Source of the DNA: Sulfomarinibacter sp963741385
GTDB taxonomy: Bacteria; Acidobacteriota; Thermoanaerobaculia; Thermoanaerobaculales; Sulfomarinibacteraceae
DNA length: 64,000 bases
Direction: 5' to 3'
Assembly (NCBI GenBank): GCA_963741385.1
Contig: CAVUHO010000010.1
Location: 1,426,001 to 1,490,000, forward strand
Part shown: in pieces, positions 1 to 8,315 of the stretch
Layout of the letters: each line of letters begins with the position of its first letter
Position numbering within the stretch: the first letter of the stretch is position 1
Notes under the pieces: generated by a model
The model's database searches: none
What the model was told of the DNA's origin: nothing
Seen by the model: the letters and a program-made list of their open reading frames with translations, nothing else
Translations under genes and position numbers: made by a program

Positions 1-2
1 TT

Positions 3-479
3 GAGCACACGGTATCGGTGACGACCGTCGCTAGAAACCTCGCGCCTCATTACGGCGCCGATCATGACCTGGTTGTGGCCGGAGGGCTGCTCCACGATCT
101 CGGCAAGATCTGGGAGCTCGAACTCGGGCCCTCGATCGAGTACACCGACGACGGCCGGCTGCTCGGACACCTGCCCATGGAAGTACTGTATGTCGAGGAG
201 AGAATCGGCGAGCTGGAAAATTTTCCAGCCGAGACCCGCCGGCTGCTGCTTCACATCTTGCTGGCCCACCACGGAGAGTTCGAGTACGGGTCGCCGCGCC
301 GCCCGAAGACCCCTGAAGCCCTGCTGGTCCACATGGTGGACAATCTGGACTCGAAAATGGCGGGGATGTGGGAGGCCATCACGGCGGACGGGTCCGACGA
401 CGAAGCGTGGACGCCCTTCTCGAGGATCCTGGGGCGGTTTGTCTATCGCCGGCGACCGGGCAGCGGCAACGAGAGCTGA
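3..479 (+). CDS. HD-domain phosphohydrolase, YhaM-like 3'-5' exoribonuclease (3' part only)
   Basis: This is the C-terminal part of an HD-superfamily metal-dependent phosphohydrolase. The frame is open to the left edge, so the true start lies outside the window. The GTG at 18 lies inside the domain and is not a likely start. Visible HD-superfamily ligands are EHT at the very beginning, the HD pair in LLHDLGK about 26 codons later, HH in LLAHHGEFEYG, and the Asp in HMVDNLD. The order and spacing, with PSIEYTDDGRLLGH between them, match the HD half of the YhaM family, in which an OB-fold RNA-binding domain precedes the HD domain. An RNA-trimming role is therefore inferred from family resemblance. 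It converges on the selenoprotein gene, and the two stops are 10 bases apart. Confidence 0.72.
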   Translation, partial: EHTVSVTTVARNLAPHYGADHDLVVAGGLLHDLGKIWELELGPSIEYTDDGRLLGHLPMEVLYVEERIGELENFPAETRRLLLHILLAHHGEFEYGSPRRPKTPEALLVHMVDNLDSKMAGMWEAITADGSDDEAWTPFSRILGRFVYRRRPGSGNES

Positions 480-488
480 ACCGCCGGG

Positions 489-710
489 TCAGCGATCGCG
501 GATGGTGGCGGCTACCTCTCCCGGCTCCGGAAACCTCCCGAGGGCGGCCTTCGAAAACACGAGATCGCCATCCACCTTCACTTCGAAGACGCCCCCCGAA
601 CTCTTGATGAGCCTGGTCGCCGCCCCGAACTCCGAATCCAACTCAGCCGCCAGCCCGGCGGCCCGAGGCAGGTAATTTCAACTCACGCAGTATTCGATCG
701 AAATATCCAT
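489..710 (-). CDS. SelW-like (Rdx family) selenoprotein with in-frame UGA
   Basis: A 73-residue thioredoxin-like protein of the SelT/SelW/SelH (Rdx) family, seen only if the TGA at 680-678 is read as selenocysteine. It begins MDISIEYCVS, then Sec11, then NYLPRAAGLAAEL. This gives the CxxU redox motif (Cys8, Sec11) after the first beta strand, as in SelW. The rest is colinear with the family: SSGGVFEVKVDGDLVFSK and GRFPEPGEV near the end, then a TGA stop at 491-489. The start ATG has a strong Shine-Dalgarno sequence, GGAGG, about six bases upstream. A GC-rich hairpin lies immediately after the UGA. Standard gene finders would miss the gene or truncate it to ten codons. Cys-containing homologues have Cys at this position. 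The family is thought to act in thiol redox; the substrate is unknown. Confidence 0.87.
642..667 (-). promoter_or_regulatory. Bacterial SECIS-like hairpin
   Basis: Reading leftward, the RNA after the UGA forms a six-pair GC stem, GCCGCC (662-657) with GGCGGC (651-646), closed by the loop GGGCU. An outer CUC/GAG helix (667-665 with 644-642) sits across a small internal loop. The apical loop is 22-26 bases downstream of the UGA and starts with G. Both features fit the general bacterial SECIS pattern bound by SelB. The hairpin lies inside the coding sequence, as expected in bacteria. Confidence 0.7.
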
Positions 711-760
711 CGCGACCTCCAATCGCATGGTAGACACGATTCCCGATGGTGTCCATGGCT

Positions 761-805
761 CTTTTTCCGGTCCCGCGTCCGCCGCGGACGCGGGACCGGA
801 AAAAG
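761..805. repeat. Perfect 45-bp inverted repeat
   Basis: A perfect palindrome with two 22-base arms around a single central C: ctttttccgg... on the left and ...ccggaaaaag on the right. No U-run follows on either strand, so it is not an ordinary intrinsic terminator. It lies between the divergent selenoprotein and sigma-factor genes and directly abuts a second perfect inverted repeat. Confidence 0.8.
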
Positions 806-833
806 CCTCGGAGGGCGCCATCGCCCTCCGAGG
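806..833. repeat. Perfect 28-bp inverted repeat
   Basis: Arms CCTCGGAGGGCG and CGCCCTCCGAGG surround the 4-base loop CCAT. It is contiguous with the preceding palindrome. Together they form two stacked hairpins about 130 bases upstream of the sigma factor start. Confidence 0.8.
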
Positions 834-960
834 TGCTAGCATCGTCCGCGAGGGACCCAACGGTGATGGGCGATGTTCCGTAAACCGTACTGGGGAGACG
901 GCATTGAGGGAGAACCTGTGCATTCTGTCGGCGGCGGAGGCAAGCCAACGCGAGGTGGTC

Positions 961-1536
961 ATGGATGACCGCACGTGGGTGGAGTCTGCACGGCAGGGTG
1001 ACGAGGATGCTTTTGCCCACATCGTCCGTCGCCACTCAGGTGGATTGCACAGGGCGGTTGCGCGGATCCTCGGTGACGAAACGGAGGCGTGGGACGTCGT
1101 GCAGATGGCCTTGTTGAAGGCCTGGCAGCAACTCGACCGCTACGACCCCAGCTACAGATTCTCCACCTGGCTCTACCGCATCGGGACCAACCTCGCGATC
1201 GATCTTCTGCGCTCCCGCAGCAGCCGCGAACGGGTCCACAAGGCCGGCTTCGAACACCGGCTGCACCTGGTGGGAGAAGGCGAGACCGCCGGCACCCGCG
1301 CCGACCGTCACGAGGCGGACCGCATTCTGCAGCAGATAATCGGGGTGTTGACGCCGCAGCAGCGGGGTGCGTTTGTTCTGCGCGAGATGCAGGGTCTCGA
1401 GACCGCCGAGGTCGGCGAAATCCTCGGGTGCTCCGCGACCACAGTCCGCAACCACGTGTTTCAAGCACGAAAGGCGCTCCGCCGGGAGATGAAGGAACGA
1501 TTCCCGGAGTACCTGCCCGTTTCCGAGAGGGGATGA
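961..1536 (+). CDS. ECF-type RNA polymerase sigma factor (RpoE-like)
   Basis: A 191-residue sigma-70 family factor of the extracytoplasmic-function type. Region 2 (about residues 20-90) contains DETEAWDVVQMALLKAWQQL and a YRFSTWLYRIGTNLAIDLLR core-binding/-10 segment. Region 4 (about 125-180) carries the HTH in LETAEVGEILGCSATTVRNH for -35 recognition. The ATG at 961 is preferred because it follows GAGGTGGTC and begins at the usual N-terminal point of region 2. Longer in-frame starts run through the upstream palindromes and look non-coding. An anti-sigma factor follows one base after its stop. The pilus/secretion locus follows directly, so this pair may control that locus, which is inference. 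Confidence 0.92.
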   Translation: MDDRTWVESARQGDEDAFAHIVRRHSGGLHRAVARILGDETEAWDVVQMALLKAWQQLDRYDPSYRFSTWLYRIGTNLAIDLLRSRSSRERVHKAGFEHRLHLVGEGETAGTRADRHEADRILQQIIGVLTPQQRGAFVLREMQGLETAEVGEILGCSATTVRNHVFQARKALRREMKERFPEYLPVSERG

Positions 1537-1537
1537 C

Positions 1538-2050
1538 ATGGACTGTAGTGAATTCCACGAACTGCTCGACGCCTACCTCGAGGACAGTCTCGAAGAGGAT
1601 CAGTGGGTGCTGTTCCGCCGCCACTTCCGCGACTGCACTTCGTGCGGCGAGTGGGCGCGGGGCGTTGAACCGAGCCTGCTCTTTGCGATGGCGGAGAGCG
1701 GTCCCGTTGACCTGGCCCGGATCGAGGCCTGTGCGGCGGCTGTCACCGGTCAGATCCGACAAGAGCGGTTGGCCGGGAGACTGCTGCGGCGCCGCCGGCC
1801 GTGGCTGGCTGCTGCTGCCGCTGCGGCCGTGGTGCTGGTCGGCGCCGGTGCCTGGCGGCTGCTGCCGGTCGGCGGCGACGTCGCGCCGGCGTTGTCGCTC
1901 GCCGGTGGCGAAACCTCCGAGACGGTTGCGGCGCCGCCGACGGTGGAGGTGGAAATGAACGGAGACGACGTCCGCGTCTACCAGTTCGCGACCGAAGAGG
2001 ACGCCGACACGGCGGTCTATTTCATCGTCAATCCGGCGATGGAGCTCTGA
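1538..2050 (+). CDS. Zinc-finger anti-sigma factor, single-pass membrane protein
   Basis: A 170-residue partner of the sigma factor. The N-terminal cytoplasmic region has the zf-HC2 signature H-x3-C-x2-C (HFRDCTSC, around residues 30-37) used by ZAS-type anti-sigma factors to bind region 2 of their cognate sigma. A hydrophobic Ala/Val-rich stretch preceded by RRRR (about 84-105) is a membrane helix with an inside-positive flank. The last 60 residues would be periplasmic. The start overlaps the sigma-factor stop region (GATGACATGG), which indicates translational coupling. The signal sensed is not visible. The gene is only five bases from the first secretion-locus gene. Confidence 0.85.
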   Translation: MDCSEFHELLDAYLEDSLEEDQWVLFRRHFRDCTSCGEWARGVEPSLLFAMAESGPVDLARIEACAAAVTGQIRQERLAGRLLRRRRPWLAAAAAAAVVLVGAGAWRLLPVGGDVAPALSLAGGETSETVAAPPTVEVEMNGDDVRVYQFATEEDADTAVYFIVNPAMEL

Positions 2051-2054
2051 CGCC

Positions 2055-2768
2055 GTGGCACGAAAAAGAGCAATCGCCGTGTTCGGGCTGGTGCTGGCGG
2101 CGGTGACCGCGGCGGCGTCCGTGGAAACCGTCTCCCGGGTGTTCACCCTGCGATATCTTTCGATCGCCGATGCGACGACCGCTGTGCAGCCCCTGCTTTC
2201 GGACCAGGGGAGCCTGACGTTGCAGCCGAGTCGATCTCGGATCACGGTGCAGGATTTCCCCGAGGTCATCGACCGGGTCGTGGAGGTCATCGATCGGCTT
2301 GACCGGTTGCCGAACCGTTATCGTGTCCACATCGAACTCCTCGAAGGCGGCGCCGAGAAGCCGTTCGGCGCGGCGAACCAGGTGGAGGCCACCGAACGGT
2401 TGCGCCAGATGTTCAAGTTCCCGTCGTACCAGCGTCTGGGGAGCGCGGTGTTGGAGGGCGAACTGGGCGGCGATGCCCGTGCCATGCTCGGCGCCGGGTA
2501 TCAGGTGTCGTTTACCACCCAGGTTTCGACCCCGTCATCCGAAACACCGTGGGGCGCGCCGGATCTCGGTGATCGGATCCAACTCCGCAACCTGACTCTC
2601 GACCGTTTGAAGCCGGCGGTCAACGGCCAGCAGGAGAGGCTGCAATACCTTCACACCAACGTTCTCCTGTCTCCGAATCAGAAGGTCTATATCGGCGCCG
2701 GTAGTTCTGAAGATCCCAGCACCGGTCTGGTGTTGATCGTCCAGCTTCACGAGCCGGGAGACGACTGA
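2055..2768 (+). CDS. Secretin N-domain-like exported protein
   Basis: A 237-residue protein starting at a GTG, with a short signal peptide (hydrophobic residues about 6-22). Residues about 27-85 (VFTLRYLSIADATTAVQPLL, then ITVQDFPEVIDRVVEVIDRLD) have the beta-alpha-beta pattern of the secretin N1/NolW-like or STN domain, which in GspD/PilQ lines the periplasmic vestibule. No secretin pore domain is present. The C-terminal 140 residues are not recognised. It sits first in the locus, touching the GspF-like gene, so an accessory periplasmic role alongside the secretin encoded at 8293-10725 is inferred. Confidence 0.7.
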   Translation: MARKRAIAVFGLVLAAVTAAASVETVSRVFTLRYLSIADATTAVQPLLSDQGSLTLQPSRSRITVQDFPEVIDRVVEVIDRLDRLPNRYRVHIELLEGGAEKPFGAANQVEATERLRQMFKFPSYQRLGSAVLEGELGGDARAMLGAGYQVSFTTQVSTPSSETPWGAPDLGDRIQLRNLTLDRLKPAVNGQQERLQYLHTNVLLSPNQKVYIGAGSSEDPSTGLVLIVQLHEPGDD

Positions 2769-3978
2769 GTGCCGGAGTTCGTCTGCCGGTTGGGCGCTCC
2801 GGACGGCTCGGTGGTGGAGCAGCGCAGGGTGGCGGCGTCGCTTGACTCGCTGCGCCGCGAACTCGAGGGCGAGGGTTTTCACGTCTTCAGTCTTTCGGCA
2901 GCGCGTTCGCGTTTCCGGTTGCCTTTCTTTTCGCGATCGGAAAAAGTCAGCGGCCAGGACTTCATGCTCTTCAACACCCAACTCATGACCCTGCTCCACG
3001 CTGGCATGCCGCTCGCCCAGTCGCTCGACCTTCTCAAGGACCAGCAAACGAACCTCCATTTCCGGGCTCTCCTCGAAAAGGTCCATCAACAGGTGACCAC
3101 CGGCATCGCGTTGTCGGATGCCTTCCTTGCCCTCGGCGACACCTTTCCGCGGTTGTACTCCAACTCGCTGCGGGCCGGCGAGCGCACGGGAGAGCTGGAA
3201 CAGGTGATCGGCCGCTTCGTGGAGTACCAGCGGTTGGTGGAAACGGTCCGCAAAAAGATCATCGGAGCGATGACCTACCCGGCGGTGTCTGGTGACCCTC
3301 GCCGTGGGTCTGGTCATCCTCCTCATGACCTACGTGATTCCGAGCTTCTCGAACTTTTATATCCAGTTTCAGTCGGAACTGCCGTTGCCGACCCGGCTGG
3401 TGATCGGGCTTGCCAATACCATCCGCGACAATATCGTCATCATGGTCGCCGCCGCGGTGGTCGGCGGGTATGCGTTTCGGGTGTGGCGTTCGTCACCGGG
3501 CGGGCGTCTGACCACCGACCGGTGGCGTCTGCGGGTACCGCTGGTGGGTGGTCTCTCGCATCTGTTCTCGATGTCTCAGTTCAGCCGTTCGCTGGCCATC
3601 CTACTTGGCGGCGGCACACCGATGGTGCCGGCCCTGGAGACCGCGTCGACCTCGGTGAGCAACTCGTACATCTCCGAGCTCTTTCTCAGCTGCGTGCAGG
3701 AGGTCCAGGAGGGCCGCCCGCTTTCGGACGCCCTCTCCGACACCGGCCAGGTGCCGGACCTTGCCTTGGCGATGGTGCGGGTCGGGGAGGCGACGGGAGC
3801 GCTGCCGGAGATGCTGAGCCACACGTCGGACTTCTTCGATGAGTCGATCGAGTTTACCCTGGGGCGGGTGGTGACGTTGGTCGAGCCCTTGATTCTGGTG
3901 GTCATGGGTGTGATCGTTGCGGTGCTGCTGCTGGCCGTTTACTATCCACTGCTCACGATCGTCACCAAGATTGCGTGA
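2769..3978 (+). CDS. GspF/PilC-family inner-membrane platform protein (one-base frameshift)
   Basis: The polytopic platform protein that links the assembly ATPase to pseudopilin extraction. It has two T2SSF repeats. The first (DFMLFNTQLMTLLHAGMPLAQSL ... KKIIGAMTYPAV) lies in the first frame. The remainder (TLAVGLVILLMTYVIPSFSNFY ... the second repeat FSRSLAILLGGGTPMVPALE, then the terminal helix LILVVMGVIVAVLL) lies in another. The reading shifts at 3288, where an extra T in GCGGTGTCTGG breaks AVLVTLAV. Removing it restores a single protein of about 402 residues, the usual family length. Both halves keep strong coding character, so a sequencing/assembly indel is likelier than decay. The ATPase gene follows within eight bases. 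Confidence 0.87.
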
Positions 3979-3985
3979 GGGAGAC

Positions 3986-5619
<1,634 letters not shown>

Positions 5620-5623
<4 letters not shown>

Positions 5624-6537
5624 ACTGGGAGAAGCTGCTCACCAGCCCTCCGCCCGAAACCGGGTGGGACCTCGGAGCGGCCGAGGCGGCGGTCGTCCAC
5701 CGCACCGGCCCGGAGGAGCTCCACTGCGCGGTCGAAGATGTGCCGCCGGGGGCGTTCGAGGTGGGACCGGTGGGTCTACAAGCCATCGACCAGGAGGCCC
5801 TCGCCCCGGCCCTGACGCGGCTCAAGGGAGCGGCGGAGGGCACGACGACGGCGGCGGTCATCGTGCCGACGGGCTGGCTGCGGACCTTCCTCCTCGAGGC
5901 CGACAAGCTGCCGCGCAGGGAGAGTGAGGTCCACGACGTCATTCGCTGGCGCCTCAAAAAGCTGCTCCCGGTGGCGCCGACCGATCTCCGGCTGTCGGTC
6001 ATCCGTGTGCCGGAGGCGGCGGGCCGTCGTCAGGTCCTGGTTCTTGCCGGCATCGAGCGCGCCGTGGCCTCCCTCGAATCGACCTTCAAGGCCATCGGCA
6101 TCCAACCGGGACTCATCACGACCAGGCTCTTTGCGCTGGTTCCGCGGCCGGCCGTCGGATCCCGGCCGGTGCTGGTGATCCAGTTGGAACCGGGTTTTTT
6201 GTCGCTCATTCTCTTGATTGCCGGCACTCCCCGGCTGCTACGGACCAAGCCGCTGTCACCGATGGCAGCTGCCGGCGGGTCGATCATCCGCGAGTTGCGG
6301 CTCAATCTGGAGTTCATCCGTGACACGATCGGGCTCGGGGGTGAGATCGACGTGAGGCTGGTTTGCGACGACCCGTCGGTGGACACCGAAGTGCGGCAGT
6401 GGGTGGCGAACCAACACCAACTGGCTCCCTGGGTGGCGCCTTTGACCCCACGTTGCGGGCCTTCGACGGTCGCCAATCGAATCGGCGCCGCGCGGTTGGC
6501 GCCGGCCATCGCCGTGGTCACCGGGGGTGTTCGTTGA
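5620..6537 (+). CDS. PilM/GspL-like cytoplasmic assembly protein
   Basis: A 305-residue protein in the position of PilM, the actin-fold cytoplasmic component that binds the N terminus of PilN. The N-terminal half has alternating strands with a conserved-looking VIVPTGWLRTFLLEADKLP and EVHDVIRWRLKKLLPV. The latter segment is typical of PilM/competence ComA relatives. The second half contains LVIQLEPGFLSLILL and SIIRELRLNLEFI. Clear nucleotide-binding motifs are not obvious, so the call rests on moderate sequence pattern and strong synteny (ATPase upstream, PilN/PilO/PilP/secretin downstream). It overlaps both neighbours by four bases. Confidence 0.75.
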
Positions 6538-7106
6538 TAACCCCGAATCTGGCCTCGCGTCCGTTTCTGAACACTCGACCGGTGTGGGTCATGACGATCG
6601 CCGCAGGCGTCATCGCGCTGATTCTCATCGTGCTGAACATCCGGTTCTTCGTGGTCACCAACCGCGCCGTCGGGGACGAGCTCGCGATGCGGGACGCCCT
6701 CGAGAAGCAGTACGGCCAGCTCGAGTCCTCGGCGCGGCAGGAGATCGCGATTCTCAACAGGGTCCCGTGGCGGACGCTCGAGGCCCGCGTCAACGCCACC
6801 AACCTGGTCCTTCAGGAACACGCCTTTTCATGGTTGCGGATGCTCGATGACATCGAGAACGTCATGCCGTACGACGTGCGTCTGACAAAGATCATTCCGG
6901 CGGTGGGTCCAGAGGGGGTGATGCTCAGCCTCGAGGTGCTCGCCCGAAACCGGGATGCCATGCTCGACTTTGTCGACAACCTGGTCGAGGATCCGCGGTT
7001 TGACGAACCGGCGTTGTCGAGCGAAAAGACGCCCGAGGATTCGGCTACCGGGACCTATCTCCTGAACCTGCGCGTGCGTTACATCGATTCCGGGGAGGCG
7101 CCATGA
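6534..7106 (+). CDS. PilN-like fimbrial assembly protein
   Basis: A 190-residue bitopic inner-membrane protein. A TTG at 6534, overlapping the previous stop, gives the characteristic PilN N terminus MITPNLASRPFLNTRPV. This is the short cytoplasmic tail that docks into PilM. A transmembrane helix follows (VMTIAAGVIALILIVLNIRF, about 20-40), then a coiled region and a periplasmic ferredoxin-like fold with FSWLRMLDDIENVMPYDVRL. No ATG lies in this vicinity in frame. The nearest upstream in-frame start would overlap the previous gene by 170 bases. PilN and PilO form the inner-membrane alignment ring connecting the cytoplasmic motor to PilP and the secretin. Confidence 0.82.
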   Translation: MITPNLASRPFLNTRPVWVMTIAAGVIALILIVLNIRFFVVTNRAVGDELAMRDALEKQYGQLESSARQEIAILNRVPWRTLEARVNATNLVLQEHAFSWLRMLDDIENVMPYDVRLTKIIPAVGPEGVMLSLEVLARNRDAMLDFVDNLVEDPRFDEPALSSEKTPEDSATGTYLLNLRVRYIDSGEAP

Positions 7107-7729
7107 CGTTGGATGTCCGGCCCTGGCGAAGGCTGTTGTCGATATGGTTGCCGGCGGTGGTGCTGTGTCTCGGGGCCGTGGTGTTGTATGTATGGCAGAC
7201 CTCGGAGTCCGGTGACAGGAGAGCACAGGTCCAGGATCGGGTGGTGAACCTCGACGCGGAACTCAAGCGACTCGATAGCCTCATGCAGGCCACCGGCGGC
7301 GACCGCGAGTGGGTGGCTGATATCGAACGGCAGTTCACCAACCTGCACGACGAGGTCTTCGGGACCCTCGACGGCCGGCTGACCAATATTCTCAGGGCGG
7401 TGGGTTCGGCGACCCGCGACGCCGGCCTGCTCCCGGGGAGCTACTCGTACTCGGCGACGGTGGACAAGGACACCGGTTTCATCCGTTTCGGCATCCAGTT
7501 TTCAGTCGAGGGCGAGTACCGTCAGATTCGACGGATGTTGGCCGAGCTGCAGTCGAGCCCTGAATTCCTGGTCGTGGAGGGCCTCACCCTGACCGGTGAC
7601 GAGGACCCGATTTCGCAGAAACTCAAGATCTCGGTGAGGATCGCCACATTCCTGGTGGAAGCCGATCCTCAACAACTGCGACGGCTCACCGGTGGTATCG
7701 CAGGTGCGGCAGGGAGCAACGATGGCTGA
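7103..7729 (+). CDS. PilO-like inner-membrane alignment protein
   Basis: A 208-residue bitopic protein. A short cytoplasmic N terminus is followed by one membrane helix (LLSIWLPAVVLCLGAVVLYVW, about residues 10-30), a coiled-coil stretch (about 40-85), and a periplasmic domain ending in beta-rich segments (FGIQFSVEGEYRQIRRMLAELQSSPEFLVV). The topology, size and GEYxxIxxxLxxLE-like pattern match PilO. It starts four bases inside the PilN gene and overlaps the next gene by eight, consistent with stoichiometric co-translation of the PilNO heterodimer. Confidence 0.8.
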   Translation: MTLDVRPWRRLLSIWLPAVVLCLGAVVLYVWQTSESGDRRAQVQDRVVNLDAELKRLDSLMQATGGDREWVADIERQFTNLHDEVFGTLDGRLTNILRAVGSATRDAGLLPGSYSYSATVDKDTGFIRFGIQFSVEGEYRQIRRMLAELQSSPEFLVVEGLTLTGDEDPISQKLKISVRIATFLVEADPQQLRRLTGGIAGAAGSNDG

Positions 7730-8315
7730 AGCCAAGCCTTCGAGCGATCGCACCCGCATAGTGGTGCTCCTCACCGCGCTGGTGGCCGCCTCGGTGTTCG
7801 CGGCCGTCCGGTTTTTCGGCGGTGGCGCGATCAGCGGAAGTGCGGCAGGTTCGGCGGGGCTCGAGTACCCGGAGAGGAATCTGCCCCCGCTGGAGATCGC
7901 CGAAAGCGGTCAGGAGTATGCTGCGAACGCGGAATCCTCAGGCAACCCTTTTGCCTTTAGGGCGCCGCCCACCCCGACACCGAACCTGACGCCGCCGCCC
8001 ACCATGGTCCCGCGACCGACGCTGCCGCCCCGGCCGACGCCGACACCGCGGATCGCGTACGGTCTCGACGGCCAGCCCAAACCGCCACCACCGCCTTTCA
8101 ACCGCGAGTACATCGGCTATCTCGGGCCGCGGCCTCGGGTGGTAGCGGCCTTCCGAAAAGGCGGTCAGGATGACACGGATGTCGAGGTGGCCATGGTGGG
8201 CGACGTCATCGACGACATCTATATCGTGCGCGCCATTCGCCTCGAGTCGGTCACCATCGGTTATGTGGGCTACGATGTTTCGGAGGATACAAGTGTACCG
8301 TTGTCGGACAAGTAG
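7722..8315 (+). CDS. PilP/GspC-like periplasmic linker protein with Pro-rich segment
   Basis: A 197-residue protein with an N-terminal membrane anchor (IVVLLTALVAASVFAAVRFF, about 13-32). A long Pro/Thr/Arg-rich linker follows (about 90-135, repeats of PTPTP and PRPT). The small C-terminal beta domain (VEVAMVGDVIDDIYIVRAIRLESVTIGYVG) resembles the GspC HR/PilP domain that contacts the secretin N0 domain. The start at 7722 overlaps the PilO stop. Unlike classical PilP it has a signal anchor rather than a lipobox, which makes it more GspC-like. The pliable Pro-rich spacer probably spans the periplasm. Confidence 0.72.
   Translation: MAEAKPSSDRTRIVVLLTALVAASVFAAVRFFGGGAISGSAAGSAGLEYPERNLPPLEIAESGQEYAANAESSGNPFAFRAPPTPTPNLTPPPTMVPRPTLPPRPTPTPRIAYGLDGQPKPPPPPFNREYIGYLGPRPRVVAAFRKGGQDDTDVEVAMVGDVIDDIYIVRAIRLESVTIGYVGYDVSEDTSVPLSDK

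Noticed and set aside
727..960. N-terminal extension of the ECF sigma factor through the palindromes
   Set aside because: Translation of the two perfect hairpins would be coding only by chance; region 2 of the sigma factor begins right after ATG 961, which has an RBS.
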